Shown: positions 30,083 through 41,069 of the stretch, piece by piece
Position numbering within the stretch: position 1 is the stretch's first letter
Layout of the letters: each line of letters begins with the position of its first letter
Assembly (NCBI GenBank): GCA_018136815.1
Contig: CM030933.1
Coordinates: 4,060,106 to 4,124,105, forward strand
Source of the DNA: Isochrysis galbana
Lineage: Eukaryota > Haptophyta > Isochrysidales > Isochrysidaceae
Direction of reading: 5' to 3'
Length of the DNA: 64,000 bases
Notes under the pieces: model-generated
Databases searched by the model: none
Seen by the model: the letters and a program-made list of their open reading frames with translations, nothing else
Told to the model about the DNA's origin: nothing
Program-made: the position numbers and the translations under genes

Positions 30083-30904
30083 AGCGCCCATAGGCTCCAA
30101 AGTTTGGTCCGGGATGAGTCAACATGTATCTGCGGCATGTGAGGGTGACACTTTGGCGCACAAGCTACCTTTATACGTCCACGTGATGCTCTCCTCTCCG
30201 TGCGATGAACCACTGGATTCAAACTTCTCCCTTGCCATGCGGCGATGCCCTCGTTAGACTTCTCGCCTGAAGAAGCCGACAAAAAAATCTTTTATTTTGT
30301 AGGGTCGTGAGTGCCGCAAAGGATCACAAGTTGATTGTTGATGAGCACCCGGCTTTGATGCTCTGGTCGTTCACGCGCCCCATGAGTGCCAGTGCCAGAC
30401 ACTTATTGCCCCATAAGTGCCAGTGCTAGACACTTATTGCGCGTTCGAGCACCGGGGCTCGTCTTTTCTCCCGTCGAATCGTGGGGTCATGCTCTATGTG
30501 AAGCTTGCACTTCCTTGCTCTTAACCACTTCATGCTGACCACGCACTCCATCTATTGGGGTGTGCCTGCATGAATCCAGCAACATCACCATCAGCCTGGA
30601 CGTCGGCTTCCATTTAAAGGCATAGCTCGTGCACGATTGGCACTGTGCTCGTCTCGCTCGTAACGCGTTGGACAACGGCCTTACTATCAGCCATGTGCTT
30701 CAAGGAGTGGGAAGCAAAGGATATGGGGTGTAAAATGGTTGTTCTCTCTATTTTGTTTGTTTCTTTCCGGTTCTGCCGATCTGTCATCTGGCCGAGGTGC
30801 CCAAACGGAGACGGAATAAAATGACGGTTCGAACGTGTTTGTTGACATGTTTCGCATCCTCGATGGTCATGTGTAGATCGTGTGCTAGCCCCTTGAATTA
30901 AACC
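30083..30904. other. 3' flank and intergenic region
   Basis: Contains a tandem pair of about 31 bp (AGTGCCAGTGC[C/T]AGACACTTATTG at 30385 and 30417). No gene seen. Confidence 0.4.
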
Positions 30905-31204
30905 TTTTAATAGTCTCACCGCACACGCGGCCGTGGACCCTCTACTTTCTACTCACGTAGGAAAACTTTCTACACCCCCACTCCCCCGGCCCTTCTCCCC
31001 CGCCATAATAAGGCGACTCCCCCCGTGCACTACTAGGGGGATAGGGGTGAAGGGCTTAGATATGGTCCGGTGCCCGCGCCTCCCCCCGGTGATCATTCCC
31101 CCCCTTCCTCCTGTGTCTCCGAGTGGGCGGCGGCCTCAGCCCCGACTTATCCTGTAAACAGGTGCGGGACTTACCTATTTTTCGGTGAGCGGAGCTCTCG
31201 CTCC
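30905..31204 (-). repeat. LINE 3'-end repeat, minus orientation
   Basis: Same family as 4950-5385 and 15550-15935: TTTTAATAGTCTCACCGCAC at 30906, CACTACTAGGGGGATAGGGG at 31028, GGTGCGGGACTTACCTATTT at 31161. It stops exactly where the next element's AATAAAAAATAATTACAAC terminus begins. Confidence 0.7.
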
Positions 31205-32440
31205 AATAAAAAATAATTACAACTGGGAATATCGGCGGCTGCACTGAGCCGCTGGCCGATGCCGCACGCCGACGCAGGTGAAGACGCAGGTGAAGATGTC
31301 CCAGCAGGCCCTGCAGAGACCCCGGCAGAGCCCGGGGGCGGGCGGGCGGGTCATCTGAGCGCCCCGGCTTGCATTAATGGTCATGTCTCGGGCCTAGGCT
31401 CCTTCAGACGGCGAAGGGGTAGCGTTGCGCACTCCCGGGGTTGCTGGAGTGCTGCAGCGGCAAACTGCGAGGATGCTGCTGAGGCCGTAGAGGTCGCCAG
31501 TCGAGCGCCCGAAGTCAGTGGTGTCGCAGATTTGGCAACCAGTGGTGAGTCAGGCGCTCTCCGGCTGGGCTCCTTCAGAAGGCGAAGGCTTAGCGTCACG
31601 CATTCCCAGTGTTGCGGGAGTGGTGCAGCTTGCGAGAGTGCTGCAGCGACGAACGGCCCGGATGCTGCCGGGGCAGCAGAGGTGGCCCTTTGCACGCCCG
31701 ACTTCAGCAGTGGCGCAGAAACGCCGTCGATGAACGGGGAGGGCGGAATGCGCATAGCGGACGCCGATCGAGACGCCTGCACGAGCGGTGGCATGGATGC
31801 ATGTGCTGCTGCAGGTGTGCCAACGCCTGCGTCGAGCTGCAGCGTGGCAGCGGGACGAGTGCACGTGCTGCGATAATCTCAAACCTTATGAGCAGCGAGC
31901 GTCGGCGCAAAAGGAAGGCCATAGATGCTTCGGTAACTTGGCTTGCAGCCCGGTCTGCTCTTGTCTCGTGCCAGCTTGTTGCTCTCCAAAGCCCGCCGCC
32001 GTCCGCTGACGTGTCTGCTGCACCTTCACAAGACTGCTTTGCAGAGTGCTCACCCTGCGAATCAGAGCAAGAAGTGGGCATGGGAGAAGGGGATGAAGTC
32101 TGGGCTGCGAGGTCAACCGTTCCCTCCGTTCTTCAAGACGTTTCTCGTCTCACCCCTTGTCCGGATAGTCGGAAAGTGCATCTGCACAGTTCGCGCCGAA
32201 TCGTCACGAAGGAGTCGTGGCGTGCACTGCGCAGGTGGCAGTCAAACTCGTCTAGTCTGTGGTCTGCGGAGTTTGCCTTTCCTGGGCAGGGCTCTTCCAC
32301 ACAACTCAAGGATAACACGGCGTCGTTGTCGATCGAAGCTGCCCTGACCTATCTGTGCCCGTCCAGCTGCAGCAATGGCGACTGCTTGGCAGGCTTGTCG
32401 GTCCTCAACGTGCTGAGCTGCGGGCTGGTCAGATTCAAAG
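31205..32440 (+). mobile_element. Single-arm copy of the long inverted-repeat element, carrying a coding sequence
   Basis: Begins with AATAAAAAATAATTACAAC, the terminus shared with 54676 and, inverted, 57310. Sequence is nearly identical to the 54.7 kb copy to about 32151, then continues uniquely to about 32440. ATG 31259 opens a frame encoding two related units, LGSFRRRRGSVAHSRGCWSA and LGSFRRRRLSVTHSQCCGSG, each followed by an Ala/Glu-rich stretch. A 2-bp gain near 31841 (GCAGCGTGG against GCAGTGG) ends this frame at 31876; the alternative frame continues through SERRRKRKA-type sequence. With the 2 bp discounted the frame would run to beyond 32400. Function unknown; it looks like a gene fragment captured by a transposon. 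Confidence 0.7.
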
Positions 32441-32444
32441 AGAT

Positions 32445-32641
32445 GGGCAGGCCACGATGGGCCAGGGCGGGCGAGTCAGGCGGGCCTGTGGGGAGAGGAA
32501 TGGGTCAGCAGGGCTGTGTGCTCCTGGCAAGCCATCAGGCGTGCGAGGAGAGCGGGTGGTTCCTCCCCCATGGCAGAGGAAGAGTGGAGAGAGAGGGGGG
32601 CTCGTGCCCCCCCATGGGCGAACTAAGTATAAACTTAGTTG
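32445..32641. repeat. Dispersed repeat ending in a hairpin (second copy)
   Basis: Matches 27321-27525 and ends AACTAAGTATAAACTTAGTT. It abuts the captured coding sequence. Confidence 0.7.
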
Positions 32642-33179
32642 CCGTTTGCTAACGTAAACGGGGCGCGGTTATCGTTGAATCACCGGTTCGGGGACCGACG
32701 AATTCCGCACTCCCACACTCCTCTCTCTCTCTCTTCGCCCTCTCCTGCGGCGCGTGCCCATGCATGGCGCGCGCCTCGACCTGTCGACCTGCTCTCAGGG
32801 GTCCTGAGGGTCTCCTAGAGGGCTAGCCAGGCAGTTCAGGGGGCAGTGGAGGCTGGGGCTCAGCCCCTGGCCTCTCCTGCCTCTCCCACCTGTGCCTCGC
32901 TGACCTTGGGCGCCCTCCTCAGTCTCCTGTCTGCCTGGTGACTAGGGGGGGGGGGGGGGGGAGGTCAGTACGAGTGCTGGCCCATGGCCCATGTGGGCCA
33001 AGGAGTGCGCCTCCCGACCCGCGCCCATTGGGGGTCTGGGTCAGGATGGTGATTGCTCAGCTCATGCCAGAAGGCAGAGTCTGAGGGTGACAAACAGGTC
33101 CCCCGGAGGGGAATTGGAGCCTGAGGGGGAGAGCACGAGGCGCCTCCGCCATGTGAACTAAGTATAAAGCCTTAGTTGC
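32642..33179. other. Intergenic, repeat-rich
   Basis: A block at 32790-32960 resembles 26220-26395 and ends in a G run (about 32946-32963). The hairpin AACTAAGTATAAAGCCTTAGTT at 33156-33177 (split AACTAAGTATAAAG plus CCTTAGTT) marks a diverged relative of the hairpin-ended repeats. Confidence 0.5.
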
Positions 33180-33370
33180 AGTCCCCACTCGCACCGAGCC
33201 GGGCCCGAGGTAGCGCACCTGGGCCGGACCCCGGAAACCGAAGAACAAGGAAAGAAGGGGGGAAAGCGAGGGAGGGGGAGGCGAGGGAGATGTCTGTAGA
33301 TGGGTACGTAGAGCGTGCCCAGTCAATAGTAGGTGTTTAGCCTCGAATCTTGAATCTTCAGATTTTTATT
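33180..33370 (+). repeat. LINE 3' UTR copy
   Basis: GAGGTAGCGCACC..GGCCGGACC, CCGGAAACCGAAGAA.AAGGA and AATAGTAGGTGTTTAGCC ... CTTCAGATTTTT parallel 1828-1980 at the end of the first LINE copy. Confidence 0.65.
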
Positions 33371-33563
33371 AGGAGTTACGATGTTGGATTGGGGCAGGGA
33401 TGTTGCAGCACACCCAGCTCCTTCACAACATAACTAATTACTTTGGACGCGCGCTAGAGGGGCACTAGACTGGGGCGTAGCGGTCCTCAACAATTGCGAT
33501 ACTTTTAGCTGGAGTACTGCCTCATATATTCTTGTCGGTTGAGCTTGGTCGATGGTGCCAAGC

Positions 33564-36500
33564 TCAGCGGCGACGAATGGCTCGATAGAAAAGGATAAAG
33601 GGAGCCTCGCCACCCTCGAGCACGACTTGATCACCAAATCGTTCGCACATCTCGCTTTCGGAGACACGTATGCCACGCTCATCGTCCAGGTGGATCCAAG
33701 GGTGCGCTTCATTAGGTAAACATAGAGGTGGAGGGCTACAGCATGAAGCCTCCGGATCGTCTCCTTCAACTGTATTGGCTTCTCGCTGTAGTGCGTGTTC
33801 TTTGGCTGCAGCTTCACAGGCACTATTTGTACGCGTTGGGAGAGAGGACCTTTGCTGCTCGATAGATCTCTTTGGAAGATGCGCCGCTTGATCACCTCGG
33901 AATTCCCGAGAGGACCCTTGTTGCTCAACACGTCTATTTGGAGGGTTCACCTCTTGACTTCCTATTGACTCCGGTGCTTGTTGCATGTTCATCCGAGAAC
34001 GTTTTCGACCACGAGTCCTTGAGCTTGCCGCGGCACCACTTGTACCCTTCCCAACGCTCAAAAGAGGACGAGCACCGCGGATGCTGTGACGCAAGGAGTA
34101 TCTTTTGACCCTGGCCTCGTCCGCGGTCGGCGACATTGGGTGCGCAGATAGCAATGGCTTTACGCATCCCGAAACGCCATGAAGTACCACTCGAACAGTG
34201 ACATCACCTAGAATTCCTTCACCATCCTTGTCAACACGTGCGACGCAAGCATTCTCTCCAAAAAGAACGCGGTCAATTAGAAGGCCTTCCATTCCTTGAC
34301 ACCGTCGCGGAGAGGGGACGTCGGAGGAAATCATTGGACTTCCTTTTGGGGATCTAGCTTGGCTTGCCATTGATGAAGTCGTGAAAAAGACACACTTCTC
34401 GGATGCGGTAGGATACACTCTCTGAGCGGATCGAGCATTGTGATCAACTGAGCGTCGTTGGCCATCTGGCCGAATCCTATTTGCCCAACGCAGGGCCGGC
34501 CGAACCATGGTCTCAAATCTATCAGCCCGCGCATGCGGCACGGTTGGGAGATCCTCTCCTACAATTGTCTCCTCTGCGAGCTTGCACAAAGCAAGATCGG
34601 GCCTTGTTCTCGCTTCAGCAGTGAACGTTGACCGGCGGCGTGTAGCTGTTGGAACCCAAGGCGTGCTAGAATTCTGGCTGCGATTGTTCCTTGACCGGCT
34701 TTCGCAATCAGTGGCTGCAGGCTTGGAACTTGGGGTGGAGGAGGATCTCATCTCCAAACTTGACGTAATTTGGACATCTTCACCTTCAACACGAGCTCTC
34801 TTGAGTTGGAACCGCGAATCAAGCGTCACGCTATCACAGCTCGCCAGGGAACATTGTTGTGCAGCTTTGATTATGCATTCCGACTTCCAATGTGGTTCAT
34901 CCGCTAACGTGGCTGCTTGACTAGCACCTTTGGGGCTTGCGTCTCTAGGTGCTTTTACACCTCCCTGGTCTTTTACGTACGCGGTGTAGTGACCATTGTC
35001 CTGCCGTCCACGATGAGCAACAAAGCCAAAGAGTTCGTAGTCAACAAATGAGTAATCTGAGGCTGTAGTAGTCGCTGGGCTCCTTCTCACCCCATGCAGG
35101 TCCATGTGGGCCGATGGTATTTCTTTTGCGCATTTGCTCACACCGGACACGCTAACAGGTAGTGATAGCAACGGCTGTAAGGTTGAGCTTGTCGTAGCGC
35201 TCACCGGTGGCGGCAGAGACACAGAATGGATTGCGGGCGCAGTCTGTATTAGTTCCGCCTCAACTCGGCTGGGATCGACCAACAGGTCTTGTGCTGAGCA
35301 GCCGCCTCGAGGGCTCACGCCGGGACCAACTGTGCATTGGTGAACGCTCAATCCTTCACTACACACAGCCTCTTCCGATGTGAAGCACGCTGGCCCCGAG
35401 CACTCTTGAGACACATGCTCTGATCCATCCGATTCGCAAGGTGGCATGGGCCTAGAGGCAGGAATCGTCGTGTATTCGTGCATGATTTGAAATTGGGGCG
35501 CTCCACCGAGGGCGTCGCCTTGCGACGAAAGCGAAGGTGGAGAGTGTTCTACTGCGCAGTTGGCTTCCGTTGACTGCCACTTCAGGTGTAGGACCAGAAT
35601 GAGCGGAGCGTGCGTAATAAAAGTTATGCGATCAGCGTCGGACAAGGCTCGACACTCGGAACAAGCGAATTTGTCGCAGCCTCTTAACTTTTCCCGAGAC
35701 AAATGTTGCTTAACGGCGTCTTCCAACAGAATTGGCTTAAAGGCGGCGTGGCTGCTCGAATGGGCATCGGCACCCGTCTCTAGTGGCATCTCGTTGTATG
35801 ATGAACTTCTGAACAGCGCGATCGCGTTGATGGGCTCGTCGGTGGATAGTCTTACGGAACAGCCCTCACAAAGTGTCGTCTCGTTGGCATCGAAAGATGA
35901 TTCGATGGCATCAGCCCCAACTCTTCCGAGGCAAGGAGTGTCAACCATTGGCGGGTCAGGATCCAATGTAACGCCTCGGTGTCGCTGAAGCGATTGCGAT
36001 CTCAATGGCTCTGCTGAGTAGGGGATTGAGAGTTCTCTAAACGGCTCAGTGTGCTGCGTCACACGTTCACAACCCAGGCAACGTAGGCAACAACCCATCT
36101 CACCGGTGAAGAGCTCATGAGGTGGTGCGATGTGATTTTCTTGCTGAATGCCGCCAACGAGTGTGGGAATTGAGACATTGGTATTTCTGAGGGGTTCGAT
36201 TCCGACGCCGATGGATTCATGAACGTGCTGGTAGGGTTGCCTACCTTCATTGATGTTGGCTTGATGGTCTTTCGAGTATGCTACCGCGCATGTATGAGCC
36301 ACTCCCCCTGCTACTCTAATCTCCTTGCTCAGGACATGCAACCGGCAGCTCGATGGTGGCGGTGACCATGACTCTGCCTGCGCATGCCGTGAATGTCTCC
36401 CGTTCATTCGATCGATTGAGTCTTGTCGGAGATGGTGATCAGCCGACAGCCTCGCAGGCACTGCTCCTTCCTTGTCAGATGCCTCAAACGGTGGAAGGCC

Positions 36501-36998
36501 CAATGTTGCGCACTCCTCCTCGATAGATTGCAGAAGGCAAGAGAGCAGTTCGAGTGCGCAGTACTGCCTACCGGCAGGCCGAAGCGACGCATGGCGTGCG
36601 CGCAGCCTTTGAATAAGGAGCAGTGGAGAGAGCGGAGGCGACGGTGTATCCGCAACTCTCTGTCGCTCGACAGCGTCCATGTCATCAAGAAGCTGTGAAA
36701 GCGCGTGGAGTACTCCACCCTGGCGGGCACCTGAAGCAAGCGCGCGGTGCAGCGAGGCAGAGAACGGCGGGGCGCGCCGGAGGACTTGGAGCACAGCGTT
36801 GAGGTAGCAAGTGCTGCCCAAGTTGCGTAGCGTTGCCAGTTGGCTCGGCTCGTGCACCGCCGAAAGGCCTTCAGTGGCGAGGGGTTCGTTGTCAATTGCG
36901 CAACACGAGAAAGGAGCTGCCGAGCTCTCCCCTTTCAGCCGCTCCGCCCTGCCCTTGAGCGAGAGGCGGGAGGATCGCGGGCGGCGGGGAGGCTCCAT
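33564..36998 (-). CDS. Ubiquitin-specific protease (USP family deubiquitinase)
   Basis: Single-exon frame of 1144 residues from ATG 36998. The frame extends upstream only through poly-Pro sequence without an ATG. USP landmarks appear in order. The Cys box TLRNLGSTCYLNAVLQVL has catalytic C64. A zinc-finger pair (CCLRCLGC and CSECR) occupies the middle. The His box YELFGFVAHRGRQDNGHYTA has catalytic His near residue 667, and the end is WIHLDDERGIRVSESEM ... FILFYRA. The QQD box is degenerate (QYCALELLSCLLQSIEEE). Unusually, about 400 residues of Ser/Arg-rich sequence are inserted between the His box and the final strand. Expected role: removal of ubiquitin from proteins in cytosol or nucleus. 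It is transcribed away from the CS-domain gene across a 182-bp gap. Confidence 0.92.
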   Translation of the reverse strand: MEPPRRPRSSRLSLKGRAERLKGESSAAPFSCCAIDNEPLATEGLSAVHEPSQLATLRNLGSTCYLNAVLQVLRRAPPFSASLHRALASGARQGGVLHALSQLLDDMDAVERQRVADTPSPPLSPLLLIQRLRARHASLRPAGRQYCALELLSCLLQSIEEECATLGLPPFEASDKEGAVPARLSADHHLRQDSIDRMNGRHSRHAQAESWSPPPSSCRLHVLSKEIRVAGGVAHTCAVAYSKDHQANINEGRQPYQHVHESIGVGIEPLRNTNVSIPTLVGGIQQENHIAPPHELFTGEMGCCLRCLGCERVTQHTEPFRELSIPYSAEPLRSQSLQRHRGVTLDPDPPMVDTPCLGRVGADAIESSFDANETTLCEGCSVRLSTDEPINAIALFRSSSYNEMPLETGADAHSSSHAAFKPILLEDAVKQHLSREKLRGCDKFACSECRALSDADRITFITHAPLILVLHLKWQSTEANCAVEHSPPSLSSQGDALGGAPQFQIMHEYTTIPASRPMPPCESDGSEHVSQECSGPACFTSEEAVCSEGLSVHQCTVGPGVSPRGGCSAQDLLVDPSRVEAELIQTAPAIHSVSLPPPVSATTSSTLQPLLSLPVSVSGVSKCAKEIPSAHMDLHGVRRSPATTTASDYSFVDYELFGFVAHRGRQDNGHYTAYVKDQGGVKAPRDASPKGASQAATLADEPHWKSECIIKAAQQCSLASCDSVTLDSRFQLKRARVEGEDVQITSSLEMRSSSTPSSKPAATDCESRSRNNRSQNSSTPWVPTATRRRSTFTAEARTRPDLALCKLAEETIVGEDLPTVPHARADRFETMVRPALRWANRIRPDGQRRSVDHNARSAQRVYPTASEKCVFFTTSSMASQARSPKGSPMISSDVPSPRRCQGMEGLLIDRVLFGENACVARVDKDGEGILGDVTVRVVLHGVSGCVKPLLSAHPMSPTADEARVKRYSLRHSIRGARPLLSVGKGTSGAAASSRTRGRKRSRMNMQQAPESIGSQEVNPPNRRVEQQGSSREFRGDQAAHLPKRSIEQQRSSLPTRTNSACEAAAKEHALQREANTVEGDDPEASCCSPPPLCLPNEAHPWIHLDDERGIRVSESEMCERFGDQVVLEGGEAPFILFYRAIRRR

Positions 36999-37180
36999 TA
37001 GCCTGAGCCGGTGGGGCCTTGCATGAAAATGGCAAGGGCGGGAGGGCAAGGGCAAGGGGAGGGGGGGGGGGGGGGGGGGGGAGGCGGGAAAACCCAGGCA
37101 GGGAAGAGGGGAAGGGGGAGGGGGGGCGGAAGGGGGAGGGGGGCGGGGGGACGCGCGCCGTCGCGGGTGGCTCGGACTGG
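36999..37180. promoter_or_regulatory. 182-bp divergent intergenic promoter with G tract
   Basis: Separates the start codons of the protease (36998, minus) and the CS-domain gene (37181, plus), so both 5' UTRs and any promoter must fit here. It contains a near-pure G run (about 37060-37081) and GGGGGCGG repeats that could form quadruplexes. Regulatory role inferred from position. Confidence 0.55.
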
Positions 37181-39740
37181 ATGCCGCCGCCTCCTCCGCT
37201 GCCGCGCCTGCCGCCGACGGTGCGCGCGCCCGACGGACCGCCAATCCCTGAGTTCATGTGGTGCCAGAGGTCAGACCGGGTCTACCTCACAATCAAGGTG
37301 AGCGAGTAGGCTGGTGAGCGAGCACAGGACGCACCCCAGCGCCGAGCGTTTCCACTGTGGCTTGCTGAGCGGGTCGCAGAGCTTAATGGTAAGATATGCG
37401 CATCGTTCGCAGACAAGGCTTCCCGGGATTACTTTGTCAACTTATAGCCTCCACTTCGCTTCCCACTAATATGCCGATGTAGGTGGCCGACTGCATGGAT
37501 GCTAGCATCGACGTGAGTGCTGATAGCGAGCTCAAGTTCTCGGGCCATGGGCATGGAGCGCGTGGCACACGCGATTACGCGCTCAATATCCGTCTTGCAG
37601 GAGGGGTAATCGCTGAAGATAGCCGCTGGTTCGTTTGCGGCCCATCCGTCCGCGTCAGACTCGAGAAGGCTAATCCAGGTCCATACTGGGATTCTCTACT
37701 TCCCCGGGGTGAAAAGTTACCGCAGTGCAAGGTCGATTGGCAGTCGTGGATTGACGAAGACGAAGAGACGGAGGTCTCTGCCGCACCGAATGGGTGAGCG
37801 CACATTTATTGGGACGGCGTACACGCTTCGCTCGAGATATTGCCGCCGCGAGTCACCGTGGCGACCTCTGTGGGGAAGGATGTGACCAGTGAACTTAGAG
37901 AAGACATGCACAAATGCTGCATGAGCATCGCTTTGCAGAGCGTAAGAGGCCATGGAAAGCTCCTTTGTTGTCACAGCCGGATGGCGCCTCTGATCATGGC
38001 GAATCCATGCCTCATTTTCCGCTCCACTGCTGCCCTTTGCAGGTTTGAAGTCAACGACATGCAAATGCAGATGGTTGGGGAGTCGATCGAATTTTATCGG
38101 GATAGGGAGCGCCTTAGCTCAAGCGAAGAAGAGGGTGAGGAGACGGACTCAATCATGATGGACCAAGGGTGAAAAGTTGCCTCTCTGATGCTCCCTGACG
38201 TCGTGTCATCAATATTGCGTTCAGCCCTCACCTGCTGCGATGTGTTGCTGCAGGCTGAATTCAATGGATCAGCTAAGTGACAAGTTCAAGGCCCTAGAAA
38301 TCGAGAAGGAAGCTCGGAAGAGGTCAAAAGCCGAGCGTAGACAGGTGACTATCCGAATGGAAGGAGTGTAGAGTGAAAATCACCTAATTGCATGACAAGA
38401 CGGGTCCTGCCGTATTCATCCTTAGTTGTGGTTTTCGAAGCCAAATCCATGGGTGACATTTGATGTGCCTTCTTCCTGCACCACGTTTCCCCATTGCCAT
38501 CCCTTCCCCGACTTCCGCCTTTGACTCAAGCCGGATGCTTTCCCACCTATGGTAGCTCCGGGAACGCACTCTCGACGCTCAGTCTGCTGCGGCGCAGCGT
38601 GAGCGTGACCTCCGCTACAATCGCCCCGCCCGTGAATTGACCGCCGAGGAGCTTGACCTCATTCAGGGCGCACCGACACTGCGCGCTCGTCTCAAGGCAC
38701 AAAAGGCGGCTGAATCTCGCTATTGGCTCTCACGTCCCCATCACCAAATGAGACCGAAGCAGGACGATGTTGAGAAGGCTGCAGAAGCAGCTCGGAAGGC
38801 GGCCAAGGATGCTCTAGCTCAACGAGTGCAAGCTATGGCACAGGTGCAAGACTGTTCAAGCAAGATATCATACCAGCAGGGATGGCGCGGTAGATCAGCT
38901 TGCACACGACTTTCAATTGCGACTGGTGCAGCAGTAGGTATAACGAGGCTGAGGTCCCATTCCTGCCTTGTTCATACATCAGGTGGGCGTGGATGCTCTG
39001 CTTGGGGATGAGAATCGGAAGCTCACTCGACACGCCATCCGTGAGGCTGCGCTCGAAGCCGCATATGTCGAAGTGAGTCGCACTCGGGCCTGTGCTGCGG
39101 CGGCGCGACCCATCTTAATTAGCTCACGCAGCCTAGTTTCTTGTCTCTCGCTAATCTACCAAATGCCTCTTCGGGTCGAGCACGCGTACTCCTTTCTCAC
39201 CTTATTCGCCTTTACGCTTGCCCTGATTCCACGGAACACACTCAGGTTGGTTACAAGGACGCCGCGCCTGTCGTCGCTCACGAAGTTGCCGCAGCCGCCG
39301 CGCGCGAGGTTATGGGTGAGCCCCCACCAAGACCAATCGAGGCAGCTGCCGAGGCGATGGCGGAGGCGGCGGCTGAGGCGGCAGGGCTAAGATACAGCGG
39401 CATTCGACCTCCAGTGGAAGATGTGGTCGCCCAGGGCAGCGCCCATAGCAATACCATGGAGCCTGCTCTCATGGGATTGGCCGGGAGCGCTGCAGCTGCA
39501 CCGGCCAAAGTTCTCGGAAATGCGGAGGCAGTCCCAATCGAGCTCGACAGCAACGACTCCCCTGATCCTCATTCGGTGAACGAGGTTGCAGGAGTTGAAG
39601 ATGTTCTCATCCTGGAGCAGAATGAGAAGGGTGGTGAGGATAACAAGGGTTATGGCGTTGATTCATCGGGCGATGAGGAACTGTTGTTGGAGGAAAATCA
39701 CGAAGGTTTCGAAGGAGGCGGGCCAGCCATCCTCGTGTAG
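37181..39740 (+). CDS. CS/p23-domain protein with Ala-rich coiled tail, seven exons
   Basis: Exons with GT-AG introns and consistent phases: 37181-37297, 37483-37793, 38043-38168, 38254-38344, 38556-38843, 38983-39072, 39246-39740, giving 505 residues. Residues about 22-138 are a CS (p23-like) domain: PEFMWCQRSDRVYLTIK, SELKFSG, YALNIRL, SRWFVCGPSVRVRLEKA, and YWDSLL, ending in KVDWQSWIDEDEE, the classic p23 tail. CS domains serve as Hsp90 co-chaperones or as adaptors. The middle exons are charged and helical (KALEIEKEARKRSKAERRQ; RARLKAQKAAESRYWL), then Ala-rich (EAAAEAMAEAAAEAAG), ending in an acidic tail. The tail is unlike known p23 proteins, so the client is unknown. The first residues are poly-Pro. 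Confidence 0.86.
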
Positions 39741-41024
39741 ACAGCCATGTTCGGCATATCATTGTACGTCCCCGTGCTTTGTCGACCGGCTGCCATTGGC
39801 TGTGAATGCGCCCACACCCCGATGCCTCACATTCGACGCCCGTTGGTTTTATTTGCTACTGGTTGCAAATACACCCCCTTTGCTTGCAAATACACCCCCT
39901 TTGCTTGTGCCTTGGGATGGCTGCTGCGGTAGGGCGGTCAGACAGTGCTGTATAACGACTCACATGTGGGGGGGGTCCTGATTTTTTTACCGTCCTCCGA
40001 AGCCCAAGAAAAAACTCCCGGGGGGCTCACCTGCCGCCACGAAAAATTCCCAAGGAAAATGGTGGGTGTTACCCTCCTCCCATCCCCCGCCCCCCTCTGC
40101 ACATGCGCTGGGGTTCTAAGGTCGCGTTCCGTCGAAACAGAACCATGTGGAGTTCTATTTTTTATCTACTTTCATTTTAAATATACTTATAAAATATACG
40201 AGTTTACAAGGCCGAAAACTCGCCTCTGTATAATGATTATTTGGTTCGGCCGGCGCGGCAAAGGGACGGGACTAGCGCTCACTCAAGACGGGACTCCCTG
40301 CCGCGGCAAGCGCCAAGCACCCTTCCCCCCTTATGCCACCCAGCTCTTCACTAGCTTTCTACCTGCGCTAGCCGGAGCTGTCGTGGATAAAGGGAGCCGC
40401 ACCGCACCGCACGCTCTACCCTTAGAGCGTGCCTACTTTCCCGCGCCCTGCCTCCATCCCCTCTTCGCAGCGCGCCCTATCTTTAGAGCGTGTCTTCCCC
40501 ACACCCCTCTCCTCTCCTCCCTTCCCGCCCCGAGTTCCCGCGCATACGACGCACAGCTGAGATCCCTCCCTTCCATTCTCCCACGCCTTCGCGGCGTTTC
40601 CCTTGTTCCCTTGGCCAGAGAGGGTCGGAGAGTCTCCCGCGCTCGCCGATTCCCTTCCGTTCCTCCAGCGCTCGCCCCCTCCCGTTCCATTAGTTTCTCC
40701 TCTGTTTCCATAGTTTTCCGAGTGGTTCTTCCGTCGCCCCGTGTTTTTCCCCCGTCTCTTCTTCTGCTCCCGCGACAGCGTTGGGTCGCCCCGTTCGTGC
40801 TCCCGTCTGTGTCCTCGTCTACTCTCGTTCGTCATGCCCGGCCATGGATCGCCCGTACCGTCCCGTGTGCTCCCATCCCGTGCTGCTTCCGGCCGCTCGT
40901 CTCGTCCCTCTCGTCCCGCAACTCGTACATCCCATGTTACAGACTCACAACCACAACCTCACACAGATGCACCACAACCACTCCACAGCCCACCACATGG
41001 TAGCGGAGGTGTGTCGCCCACACC
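39741..41024. other. Intergenic region with repeat pieces
   Basis: A 20-bp tandem (GCAAATACACCCCCTTTGCTT at 39867 and 39888, first 20 bases shown imprecisely aligned as GCAAATACACCCCCTTTGCT) lies near the gene end. 40249-40378 repeats part of the insertion at 20219-20344. 40430-41020 is CT/GC-rich with no recognised gene. Confidence 0.45.
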
Positions 41025-41069
41025 TCTCCAGTCACTCTCTGAGTAAAAACTATTGGTATAGTTTTAGCG

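Noticed and set aside
33434-33931. 165-codon minus frame at the end of the ubiquitin protease
   Set aside because: Overlaps the protease in another frame; the protease frame carries the conserved terminal motif.
36999-37244. Upstream poly-proline extension of the ubiquitin protease
   Set aside because: It lacks an ATG (starts only at TTG), derives from the G tract, and would overlap the divergent CS-domain gene's first exon.
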